Source: Diospyros lotus
Taxonomy: Eukaryota; Streptophyta; Magnoliopsida; Ericales; Ebenaceae
Reading direction: 5' to 3'
NCBI RefSeq assembly: GCF_014633365.1
Contig: NC_068349.1
Coordinates: 28,162,753-28,226,752, forward strand
Length of the DNA: 64,000 nucleotides
Made by a program: the position numbers and the translations under genes. Positions within the stretch are counted from its first letter, which is position 1, and every line of letters begins with the position of its first letter. Positions 46,471-56,712 of this stretch are shown here, piece after piece. The notes under the pieces are model-generated. The model was not told the origin of the DNA and ran no database searches. It worked only from the letters and a program-made list of their open reading frames with translations.

Positions 46471-48796
46471 ATGGCAATTACCGGGTCGGGGAAACTTAAC
46501 TCAACCGGCGTGGAGCTTGCTAGGTGGGAGAACCACCTGGCCACCTCCATTCCCTGCCAATGGATGAACGAGTTGGAGTGTTAACAGTTCTGGGACAGAT
46601 ACAACATCCCCATAGAATGGGAGGTGGAGTTCAACAGCCATCTATAAGCATGCCACCCCATCACCGGCTGCCTCTGCGTCTATAAGTGCGCCTTCGATAG
46701 GGGCTTTCGCCTACCTCCCTGAGGAAGGGTGATGTCCGTACTCCAACATCTTACCATTGTTCCAACCCATCTGTCTCCCTTTGGATGGCGGTATTTGATG
46801 GGCTTCATCATTATCTGCCATTTCGGCAATATAAATCCTTTAGGAGCTCTTTTCGACTACTTTTTCACTACCAACTGCGACTCGGGGGGCTGGATCTCTA
46901 TCTCACCCAGAATTATAAAGGAGGGTTGTCTTATTACCACCAAAGAGCACCCCAAACTTTAAATCAAAGCCTCAACACTCATGCAATCTGGAGGATCAAA
47001 AGACTTAGACGACTGGAAAGAGCGCTTCGTCTTCGTCCGTCTTAGATCGTCCGGCTCCTCTCAAGAGATTTGGTCAGTGTGCAATGGGTGGACTTTAGAC
47101 ACTAAGCATAAACATTCGAACCTTGAGGACATTAAAGAACTAGCCAGCCAGCTCATGAAGATCAGCCGGAGCTGGGAAAGGGGATGGCTTTCTAACCCGA
47201 CCCTTACCAAGGCGAGCCTAGACGGTGAAACCTGTAAGCATTAACCACCCCTATTTTTCTCCTTGTTTTCTCCCTTTCATCCGATATTTAATTTCCTTCA
47301 TGTCCCTCTCGTAGTTGAAAATATTTGGGAGATAACTTATTCTCCTGTCGCGAAGGGGATGGTCTTAGACTTCCCGGGGAGCAAGGGTTCCTCCGGCCCC
47401 TTCGGAGGTAAGAAAACATTTGAGAAGGCTCAAAACCTTCTCCAGGCCAAGGGCTCTCTGCCCTGCCTGAGTAGGCTCCAAAGGGTACTAAGGGTAAGAA
47501 GTCCTCAGCCTCTTCGCGATCAAGAAAAGCGGCGGAGGGAGACCCCCAGAGCCTCCAAGAGGCTCCGAAGAGCAGCGCTAAGGCGAGCTTGAAGGGCCTT
47601 TCCCCGGGATCCCAAACCTCTAAGAGTAAGGACCTCCTCTCTTCGCAACCACTAGCCACAACAGCTTCTGGCCCTACACCAGACCCCTCCGAAGGTGATA
47701 CGGAGACCATCGCCCAGGCGCTTGAAGTAGCTCGCATGGATGCATAGGGAAACCTACCTCTAGCAGGTACGGAGCCCATTATAACGCCTCCTAATATTCC
47801 TATCCCTTTTGTCTTTAAGCGGATATTAACATCTCTGGCACTAGAGAAGCGTCCAGGAATGTTCAGGGAGGCTTCTTTGCAGGAGGCTTCCGTAATGTCT
47901 GCGAAGGAAATATTGGCAAGACGGACGAAGCACCGAAGGGTGGATGCTGCCCCTTTCTGCTTCTACGATCCCCGCAACTTCACCCCCTGAGACAACCGAG
48001 GTCCCTACTAAGACCTTGGCCCTTTCCAGCATTCCACCAACCGCGGGTGAGCCCGACTACTATGCCAAGATTCTAAGGGTATGATCATACTGTCTTTTCC
48101 CTTTGAATTATTTTTATGCCAATAGGCCTCGATCCTCAGTCTTCTTTTGTTCCTCAAAACCTTAAGGGCTTCCAAGATTCAGTCTCTCGGCGAGAATCCA
48201 ACCTCCTCGCCCGTATCGCTTATCTGGAGTCCGAAGTCAAGAAGTTTCGAGGGCTTGAATCTCTTTCTTCGAAACTGGAAATTCTTGAGCATAGCGTGCA
48301 TATTCTCACCAAGTCAGTTGAGCTGGCGCAAGAAGAAGAAAAACTCACCAACGAAGCAAAAGCTCAAGCCCGCGAGGATTTGGAGTTGGCTTAGAGAAAT
48401 ATGCTAGAAGCTCACCAAGCTAACTCCAGGCTAGGAGAGGAACTAGATGCTGCAAAGGGCGCGAACTACCTGCTCTAAGAGAATATCAAGAAACTCACCT
48501 TAGAGTTGAAGGAAGCCAAGAAGGGGCAAGTTGAGGCGTTGGAGTCCTATTCTCGGTGCAAGGAAGATCTTCGGACAACTTGTGCCTAGCTTCAATCCGC
48601 CCTTAAGGATGCCCGCGTGGCTTTACAAAATGGTAGCTAAGATTTTCGAGGCTCTGAAGCTTATGCTGCAGAATTGGAAGGAGTACTTCGAGGTGGGTCT
48701 GAGCATATGAAGAAGCTTATGAAGCAGCGTTTCCCGAACCTGGACGTGGACTCCATCCCCTTCGACGTTACTGCCACTTTATCTTTCTTAGAGTAG
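46471..48796 (+). pseudogene. Extra antisense ORF of the Tat element, 'putative gypsy type transposon' (PF04195-like) protein
   Basis: Starts MAITGSGKLNSTGVELARW. An early part has WDRYNIPIEW and KCAFDRGFRLPP...RVMSVLQHLTIVPTHLSPFGWRYLMGF, the PF04195-type core. A charged middle has SNLEDIKELASQLMKISRSW, and a coiled-coil C-terminal part from 48120 has ARIAYLESEVKKFRGLESL, ILTKSVELAQEEEKL and a closing KQRFPNLDVDSIPFDV. It ends at TAG 48794-48796. Two intron-like gaps restore the frame: 47234-47314 (GTAAGC...CTCGTAG; GGET joins FENIWEI) and about 48078-48125. At least six in-frame stops. The role of these proteins in the Tat lineage is unknown. It is transcribed opposite to gag-pol. Confidence 0.8.
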
Positions 48797-48937
48797 ATAT
48801 CTTTGTATTCAAACTTGTTGCTATATTAAAATTTTAGCCTTCTTTAGCCTGACTTTTGGAAATTTTCTTTAAATGTTACCTTACTTAGTTGATTTCTCTT
48901 CCTTTTCATCGAGGACTAAAAACAAATCCCTTGGGGA

Positions 48938-49297
48938 TCAGGTCTAATCCTTTTGTTTTTGTCGAATTTGTTTTTGTCGAGGGGTTCGGTCCCCCGATGG
49001 ATCACATCTGATCTCCTTGTTTTTGCCGAGGGTTTGGGCCCCTCGAGGACCACATCTGATCCTTTTGTTTTTGCCGAGGGTTTGGGCCCCCCGAGGACCA
49101 CATCTGATCCTTTTATTTTTGTCGAGGGTTAGGGCCCCCCAAGGATCACATCTGATCCTTTTATTTTCATCGAGGGTTTGGGCCCCCCCCGAGAATCACA
49201 TCTGATCCTTTTGTTTTCATCGAGGGTTCGAGCCCCCTGAGGATCACATATGATCCTTTTGTTTTTGTCAAGGGTTCAGGCCCCCCGAGGATTATCT
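48938..49297. repeat. 48-bp tandem repeat between pol and the antisense ORF
   Basis: Six to seven units with starts at 49000, 49048, 49096, 49144, 49193, 49242 and 49290, each beginning GATCACATCTGATCC and containing CGAGGGTTTGGGCCCC. Two units are 49 bases through C-run or single-base changes. Sixteen codons per unit keeps frames open on both strands (minus ORF 48916-49101), but no protein is inferred. Confidence 0.9.
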
Positions 49298-49410
49298 TTG
49301 GTCAAGGGTGTTCCCCTGAGTCTTTTGAGACGAAAAGCCTTTACTTGCTAAGAGAGAACAATAGGTTTATTGCAGAGTAACAGATGAAAATCATAATAAA
49401 GAAAACATTA

Positions 49411-50600
49411 CTAATAGAATTTCCTTAAATTCTGCAAATTTCAAGCATTTTTAATTGGTGTACCCTCGGGGGTTTGGAGTTTGTAAGCACCAGGGCTGAG
49501 AGCTTCCACCACCTTGAAAGGACCTTCCCAATTCAGCGTTAGCTTATTCGCTTCTCGGGCCCCCCTAATATCCGCTCATCGTAATACCCAATCTCCAGGA
49601 ATAAAATTTCATGCTCTTACTCTTCGATTGTAGTATCTTTCTATACGTCGATTATAGGTAGCCTACTGAATCTTTACATGATCATGAAGTTCATCAAGGA
49701 GGTCTAAGTTATCCCTTAGATTCTATTCATTGGATTATGGGCTAAAGAGCTCCACCCTTAGTGTAGGTACTCCTATCTCAACTAGAATTAATGCTTCCAA
49801 ACCGTAACATAGGCTGAAAGGAGTCTCGCACGTGGATACCTTCACCGTGGTCCTGTAAGACCATAGAATCTTCGGCAATTCTTCCATCCAGCTGTCGTCT
49901 TCCTTATCCACTCGTGCTTTTAAACCATGCAGCAAAGTTCTGTTAGCAAGTTTAATTTGTCCATTGGCCTGTGGATGGGCTACCGAAGTGAACTACTGCC
50001 TTATTCACAACTCCTGGCACCATTCTTGGACAGATCGGTCAATAAACTAAGTGTCGTTATCAGATATTAGTACCCAAGAAATCCCAAAGTGACATACCAC
50101 ATTCTTCCACAGAAATTGTTTTAGACGCCGAGCAGTGATGGAAGCCACTGGTTCAGCTTCGACCCACTTTGTGAAATAATCAATGGCAACTAGGATACAC
50201 TTAACCTACCCAGCCACTAGGGGAAAAGACCCCAAGATGTAGATACCCCATTGAGCAAAGGGGCAAGGCGTAGCCAAATGAGCTAGAGTGACTGCCGACA
50301 CATGAACTAAGTTGGAGGTTCACTAGCACCTGTCGCAGGTCCTGACTAACTACTCTGAATCCTTCACCATCGTTGGCCAATAGTACCCCTGCCGAAGTGC
50401 TTTTTGGCTGAGGGTTCGAGCTCCGATATGACTTCTGCATATGCCTTCATGAATTTCCCTCAGGATATAGTCTGCTTTGCGAGGCCTGATACACTTGAGC
50501 AACGGTTGCGAGAATGATCTCCTATAAAGTTCCCCATTAACTAACACGAAGCTTCAGGCCTTCCTTCTAACTTCTCAAGCTTCCGAATCATCCTCAGGGA
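49411..50600 (-). pseudogene. Tat integrase, catalytic Glu replaced by Lys
   Basis: Reading down the minus strand, the zinc-binding part is YILREIHEGICRSHIGARTL, KALRQGYYWP and CDRCQ. The core has AIDYFTKWVEAEPV (first Asp), LISDNDT (second Asp) and HPQANGQIKLANRTLLHGLK, then DDSWMEELPKILWSYRTTVK. The C-terminal end is LNWEGPFKVVEALSPGAYKL to LQNLRKFY and a TAG at 49411-49413. The third catalytic residue, glutamate in GQVEVTNR, is lysine here (AAA, 49951-49953). Numerous in-frame stops. The enzyme would insert the cDNA; this copy is dead. Confidence 0.9.
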
Positions 50601-50639
50601 GTTTCTCCTCTCTCAAGTATAACAACAAAGGATCCATCC

Positions 50640-51171
50640 AGCTAGGCTCATCCTTCACACACAGTTGATCAGCGACTTCTTCGATACTCTTCTGTGGCAA
50701 GGACTCGATCTAAATTTCTCAGGAGCTTGTAGGAAAAGAGGAAGAGGTAACCTAGACAATAGATCTACTTCTGTATTCATAGCCCGAGGAAGATACTCCA
50801 CCTTTACATACTGGAAACGCGCGATTAATTCTCTGACCATGGCTAGGTATATTGCCATGTGGCCTTCTCAAGCCTCATATTCCCTATTTACTTGTTGTAC
50901 TACTAGGTTAGAATCTGAACTCAACTCAACTCGTCGAGCTCCAAACTGATCAGCTAACCTCAATCCTGCTAACAGAACCTCATATTCAGCCTCATTGTTA
51001 GATGCTCGAAACTCAAAATGCAAAGCATAAGGCCATGTCTGCCCATCAGGACTTTTGATCATCAGCCTTGCTCCACCGTCACCCGAGGTTGAGCTCCCAT
51101 CTACTACCAATATCCATGGCTTTTTATCCTCTTCCGAAGCTTCTGAGGACCTTATGGCTGCACTCTCACCC
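50640..51171 (-). pseudogene. Second (archaeal-like) RNase H of the Tat polyprotein
   Basis: Reads PWILVVDGSSTSGDGGARL, then ASNNEAEYEVLLAGLRLADQ and ELSSDSNLVVQQVNREYEA, a stop, then VRELIARFQYVKVEYLPRAMN. The D-E-D acidic set (VDGSS, NEAEYE, SDSN) is preserved. This additional RNase H, placed before integrase, is a defining trait of Tat elements. The open frame (102 codons) is interrupted by a stop near 50866, and the segment is cut off from RT/RNase H by the insertion at 51172-52825. Confidence 0.88.
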
Positions 51172-52825
51172 TGCAATTAAAACACAAAACAAAACACAAT
51201 AAAAATTTTATATATTTTTTTCTTTATTTAGGTGAGAGGTTTATACTTGTCAGTGTACGAGTGCAGTTGTTGTCCAAATTTAAATTTATATTTTTTGGAT
51301 GAGTCCAGGTCGTCCACTGAGAGATTTATTTATGGCAAAAGAAAAAGAATGTCACACACATGCACACGCACACGCATTTAGATGAATTGGTAACAAGATT
51401 TGTTTTTATGATCTTTTTAGATAACAGATACTAGAAAATAAAGTAAGGTAGAAGTTGGAATAAATGCTTAATGTAAGGATATAAAATTGGATAGCACTTG
51501 AGTTAAGACAATTTCAGCACCAACCCATTGATTCTCAAATTTTAGCAAACAATGTTAGTAACATTAATTTAATTTCAGATATAAGGGTTTGTTACTAAAT
51601 GCAATTAGAGATAATGATAGTTCTAGTTTAAGCAATCCCCATACATGATATGCGGGATTCTAATTTAAGCAACTACCATAAATCCAATTACAATTAATAT
51701 AAAAAACAACTAAATTAATCATCCGGGTTTGGGTATGATAGCGTTTCCAGTTCTAGTAACTCCCATGCGTGACATGAAAGCTCTAAGTTAGGCTTACACT
51801 CCAATCCAAATCTAGTGATTTCCCGATAATTAAAACTCACTCATATTGAAATTTAAATTAATGTTATTCATTTAAAGCGTAGCTTTCTTTGGGAATCATT
51901 GGCGTTGGACACTGTCCTTGCCTTAACCCAAGATTAGGTTTAGCTACTCATTTCCATTTAAAAGTTAATTAACAAGAATTTAAATGGCGTAATTTAAATA
52001 ACATAATTTAAATGACAAGAATTAAAATAGCAGAAACTAACCGGCCATTTAGGCGGTGGATAATTAAAAGACAAGAATTAAAATTACAGAAATTTAAAGG
52101 CATAAATTAACCGGCCATTTAGACGGTGGATAATAAAGTAACAATAAATGACATAAGAATTTAAAAGAAGAAAGAAAGGAAGTAAGATTACAAGAGAAAA
52201 CAAGAGAGAGAATAAGAGAAATTCTCTAAGAGGAACTCTATGAACAAAACTAAACTTTGATTCAAGTAATAATCACCTCGTCACAAATGCACCCAAGTAA
52301 GCTATTTATAGCCCACAAGATGCAATACAAACCACACAATTATTCAACTAAACATAATTATATCTAATGGGCACTCACAAAACATTCACCTAACTAATGG
52401 AAGAAAATTAGGTAAAAGACAAAAAATACCAAAGACTTTAGGTGGTGGACTACTCATAAGAATACAAAAGACTTTAGGTAGTAAATCATTATATAAAGAA
52501 AATACAAAACAAAGAAAAGTTTTCTACAAATTAGGCTTTGTTGGGCCTTTGATTGGTCTTGGGCCTTTGGTTGGATTCCATTTGATAGTTGGGCCAAGTG
52601 CACTTGAAACATCCTCTAAACTCCATAATTGGCCTTTGAATTTGAGCAATAAAAAATGGGTAATCCAATGTCTTCGATTATACCCTTAATTAATTATAGA
52701 AGCTAACTTCCTTACTTTATCTTGAAATAATATGTAATACGAATAGTTATTTACTTTAAGCATAATTATAAAGTCAAAATGGGGATATAATTCATTAAGA
52801 TTTAGGAAATATTAACCCCTCATCA
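51172..52825 (-). mobile_element. Solo LTR inserted inside pol
   Basis: In minus orientation starts TGATGAGGGGTTAATATTTCC and ends TTTAATTGCA (TG...CA), with GGCCCAA-rich sequence and a textbook CTATAAATAGC promoter near 52301-52311. It separates AGFIVEG of RNase H from the linker before the second RNase H. No target-site duplication is visible (CACCC left, CCTTA right). Two GGCGGTGGATAAT-type blocks recur near 52052 and 52119. No coding content. Confidence 0.65.
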
Positions 52826-54320
52826 CCTTATCCCTTCAACGATGAAGCCTGCTAACGCTTGAGCCTTAATAGCCAGCCGAGGCCTATACTCAATATCAAA
52901 AGCCATAAGCTCCATTGCCCATTTCAACATTCTCCCAGAGAGTTCTGGTTTGCTAAGAACCTGCCTCAAAGGTTGGTTAGTAAGCACAATAATCATATGG
53001 GCTTGAAAATAAGGCCGAAGTTTCCTTGCCGAGACTATTAAGGCAAAGTCTAGCTTCTCCATGGGAGGATACCGGACCTCCGCACCTGTTAACCGCTTAC
53101 TGGCATAGTAAACGGGCCTCTGCCTCTTATCTTATTCTCGAACCAACACCGAACTCACAGCTTCCTCGGCTATCGCCAAATAGATATACAACGGTTCTCT
53201 TGGCTGTGGCTTAGTGAGGATCAGAGGCGTGGCTAGATGCTCCTTTAGCTTGTCAAAAGCTTCCTGACATTCAGCATCCCATACTAAAATTCTTTGCCTT
53301 TAATAGGACCTTATAGAAGGGAAGGCCCTTTTCTGCCAAACGAGAAAGGAATCTCCCTAAGGCAGTCATTCTTCCCGTGAGGCTCTATACTTCCTTGACA
53401 TTCCTTGGAGCCGGCATATACATAATGGCTTTAACCTTCACTGGGTTTACCTCAATCCCTCAATGGTGCACTATATAACCCAAGAACTTTCCTGCAGAGA
53501 CACCAAAAGCATATTTGACAGGATTAAGTTTTACATGAAACTTACAAAGGGTTTTGAAACACTCTTCCAAATCTTCTGGATGATGTTCAGCAACAAGGCT
53601 TTTCACCAACATGTCATCTACGTAAGCCTCCATATTTCGCCCGAGCTAATACTGAAAAGGCTTATTCACCAGGCGCTGGTAAGTGGCTCCTGCATTCTTC
53701 AAACCAAAGGGCATCACAGTGTAACAGTAGGTTTCCTTATTAGTGATGAATGTCGTCTTCTCCTGATCTTCCGAGTGTAATGGAATCTGGTGATATCCCT
53801 AAAAGGTATCCAGGAAACTCATAAGCAAACAACTGGCAGTCCCATCAATCAATGCGTCAATTCTCGGAAGGGGGTAGCTATCCTTCAGGCAGGCTTTGTT
53901 AAGATCAGTGAAATCAATGCAAAGCCTCCACTTTCTCTCTCCTTTAGGCACCAACATGACATTCGCCAACCATTCCGGATAATCAACTTCTCGAATATAT
54001 TGTGCCTCCGTTAACTTTGCAACTTCCGCCTCAACTGCTCTAACTCTGTCAGGAGCGAAGCTCTGCTTCTTCTGCTTAACAGGTCAGAAGCCCGATCGTA
54101 TCCCCATTTTGTGCGTCATAACTTCTGGATCTACTCCCGACATGTCCTGAGCAGTCCATGCAAAAATGTCCGTATACTGTCGAAGGAGTGCCAATATCCG
54201 ACTCCTTAATGGGTCTTTTAACTCTGCACTCATCCTTATACAACGATCTGGGCAATCTTCCTTCAGGGGTACTTCTTCCAATTTGTCCACCGGCTCTGTT
54301 GTTTTCGGATCCTCCATCCC
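52826..54320 (-). pseudogene. Tat reverse transcriptase and RNase H
   Basis: Minus-strand reading in order: LLRQYTDIFAWTAQDMSGVDP, then EYPEWLANVMLVPK-like and WRLCIDFTDLNKACLKDSYPLP, MPFGLKNAGATYQR and AYVDDMLVKS (YVDD catalytic motif at 53613-53624). Next come FGVSAGKFLGYIVHH, and the RNase H part LDFALIVSARKLRPYFQAH and LKWAMELMAFDIEYRPR. At least five in-frame stops and shifts. It would copy template RNA to cDNA. It is continuous with protease upstream and cut at 52826 by a solo LTR. Confidence 0.9.
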
Positions 54321-54401
54321 TTCTAGCAGAAAACTGACCTCCTTCAGGGGATCCTCTCCCTTCTTTCCTCGGTAGTCCCTTCGGGGACCAAGAGCTTCTT
54401 C

Positions 54402-54940
54402 TTATGACGCTGCCTCTTTTTCCCCCGCATCCTTTGCTATGCCTATGAAGGCCATATAACATTCGCAGGCTGAGCGCAAATCTCCTCGCACCTCGCCTAT
54501 CCCGTTGACCGTAGGAAACTTCATCATCATATGATATGTGCTAGAAACAGCCCGAAGGGCGTTGAGGCCCGATCTTCCGAGGATCATGTTATAAGCCGCA
54601 GGTACATCTGCTACCAGGATATCCAGCATGACCTGGAAGGTTCGGGAACCTTTCTCCACAGTTAGCGAAAGTTGAACGACCCCTTCCGAATATACAACCT
54701 CCCCATCAAATCCCACCAAAGGGACCCTCGCTAGCTTCAACTATTCCATTTGGTACCCCATGTCGAGGTAGACTTGGTGATACAAAATTTTCGAAGAACT
54801 TCCCGGATCCACGAGGATCCGCCGAAGCTCCCACTTTCTAAGCCTGGCTGTTATTATCAGCAGATCATTTCGATTCGGGTACCCAGGGAGGTCATTATCT
54901 GAAAAAGAGATCGGCTCAACACACCTCAACCTTTTCAATC
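54402..54940 (-). pseudogene. Tat aspartic protease
   Basis: Minus-strand frames 54938-54741 and 54740-54402, separated by a single stop. The first has DLPGYPNRNDLLIITARL, RRILVDPGSSSKILYHQV (catalytic VD.GSS intact) and MGYQME; the second has PLVGFDGEVVYSEGVVQL, VLVADVPAAYNMILGRSG and MMKFPTVNGIGEVRGD. Order is as in other Tat polyproteins, between gag and RT. One stop codon inactivates it. Confidence 0.9.
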
Positions 54941-54962
54941 CCCTGGCTCGACTGCTAACACC

Positions 54963-56414
54963 TTATTTACCCTTCACTACTGGGACTTCCACTGCGGAAA
55001 CCGTATGGAATACTGGAGGCTGGGGATGATCACCCTCCACCCGCTGAGTATGATCTCGGCCATCTGCCCGGTCCCTCCTAGGGGGACTCCATGACTGCGA
55101 CCGTCGGTCTTTCCTCCTTAGGGAATTAACTTCCTTGGCTACATAATTCCTCAAGAAACCTCGGTTGATTAGCTCTTGGATCTCTTCTTTTAATTGGTGA
55201 TATTCCTCCGCATCGTGGCCATGATCTCGATAGAAGCGACAGTACTTATTCCGGTTCCTTTTATCAGACGGTGCTTTCATCGATCGAGGTTTCTTTAGAT
55301 AGTCCTTGCCCTCGATAGTGGCAAGGATCTCCGCTCTCGGAGCATTCATAGGGGTAAAACCACTCAAGTCCCATCGAGGACGATGCTTTTCCTTTCGATC
55401 CTTATTCTTCCTTCTCTTCGGGGTGTTTCTTTTTCTTCTTCTTCTCTGCGTGCTCTGCCTTCTTTACTTGCATAACCTCTTTGGCATTTATGTACTTTGT
55501 AGCACGGCCTAAGATGTTTGTGAATGTGATCGGGGGCATTTTGGCTTGCAACTGGGCAAAAGGACCGGGCCTTAGGGCATTCTGGAATGCCACCATAGCC
55601 ACATTGTGATCAAAGTTCTCAATGCTCAAAGTTTCCATATTGAAACTTCAAAAAAATTCTTTCAAAGGTTCTCCCTGGTTCTGCTTCAGACTAACGAGGG
55701 CTATGGTGGACCTTCGATGCCTCCGAAGACCCGAAGCTATGCAAAACTTGCTATGGAGTGGTGGGTCAGGTTTGAATACCAGGCACGCGTGTACCCTTCT
55801 AAGGTTGCCAAGAAGACTCTACACCACATTGCGTCAGAGGCATCCTACACCATCATATGAGAGGTAAAAAGATCAAGGTGATCCATCGGGTCGGTGGTCC
55901 TCGCATAGGGCTTAATGGTCGAAATGCGAAGATGCTCCAGCGGTATGGCAACCATGATCTCCGGACTTAGGGGCTGATTCACCATTGTCCCCTAAGTCTC
56001 ACCTAACTTCGGCTTTAGGGCTGCAATCTCCTTTTCCAACTGATGCTATCTCCTCTCTTGCTGCTGCTGCGCATACGACATGTCAAAAGATTCGGCCGCC
56101 TCGCCGTATCCATCATCTTGTCTAGGCCTCCGAGGATCTGCCTCCCACGGGTAGGACTCCTCCTCCCTCGAAGGTTCTTGCCTCTCCTCCACTCGAGAAT
56201 GTTGGGCTTGCTAGTACTGGCGATCCAAGAAGCCAGTGAGCAACTCCGTCAATCACTAAACCTGATTTTCCAAGAGCACGATCTGATCTGGCGGGGGAGG
56301 AGGACCTTTTGGACTACGGTCTCTCCCTGGCAGACTCCTTGGAGGGTTTTGTTGGCTTGACTCTGGGGAAGGGTTACCCCCAGCAGCTCGAGACTATTGC
56401 TTCCTCGTCGCCAT
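54963..56414 (-). pseudogene. Tat gag
   Basis: Starts ATG at 56414 (MATRKQ) with a stop at codon 7. A proline-rich stretch GPPPPPDQIVLLENQV is followed by the gag core with TTDPMDHLDLFTSHMM and DAMWCRVFLATLEGYTRAWY. Then after a shift come METLSIENFDHNVAMVAFQNAL, AKMPPITFTNILGRATKYI and the lysine-rich KKKKKKHPEEKEE. The C-terminal zinc-type region CRFYRDHGHDAEEYHQLKEEIQELINRGFL is near 55250. Several stops. It would package the RNA; no longer functional. Confidence 0.88.
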
Positions 56415-56483
56415 CGAAATAAGGAAGATTGCTAGAATCAGCACAACAAGTTGTGCTAGAGAGACATAAAAGAAAATGCTTCG

Positions 56484-56503
56484 ACCCCACGGTGGGCGCC
56501 AAT
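56484..56503 (-). other. Primer-binding site of the Tat element
   Basis: On the minus strand ATTGGCGCCCACCGTGGGG follows the LTR end CATCATCA directly. This is the usual Tat PBS form; the tRNA is not assigned. Confidence 0.8.
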
Positions 56504-56712
56504 TGATGATGCGGTGGCCGATCACCCTCTTCCGCCTTTGCCAGAACATCTGCAATGGAGGCGAGGACTCGTTCCCCCAGTTCACCTCTGACGATCAAGT
56601 CAAATTACTAGATCAAGTATTTCAAAATTATTCCCGATGCTTCTGAATCAAAAAGTTTGATCCCTTACCTCCTCTCGCTCCTTTTCTTTTGTCCTCATGC
56701 TGAGATAAGGAT

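Noticed and set aside
47288..47779. 163-codon minus-strand ORF
   Set aside because: It is the reverse frame of the antisense extra ORF, which has better family support on the plus strand.
48916..49297. Regular 48-bp repeats, considered as a CRISPR array or as a repeat protein gene
   Set aside because: There are no unique spacers between repeats: the whole unit repeats. The context is a plant retrotransposon. The minus-strand ORF is only the repeat translated.
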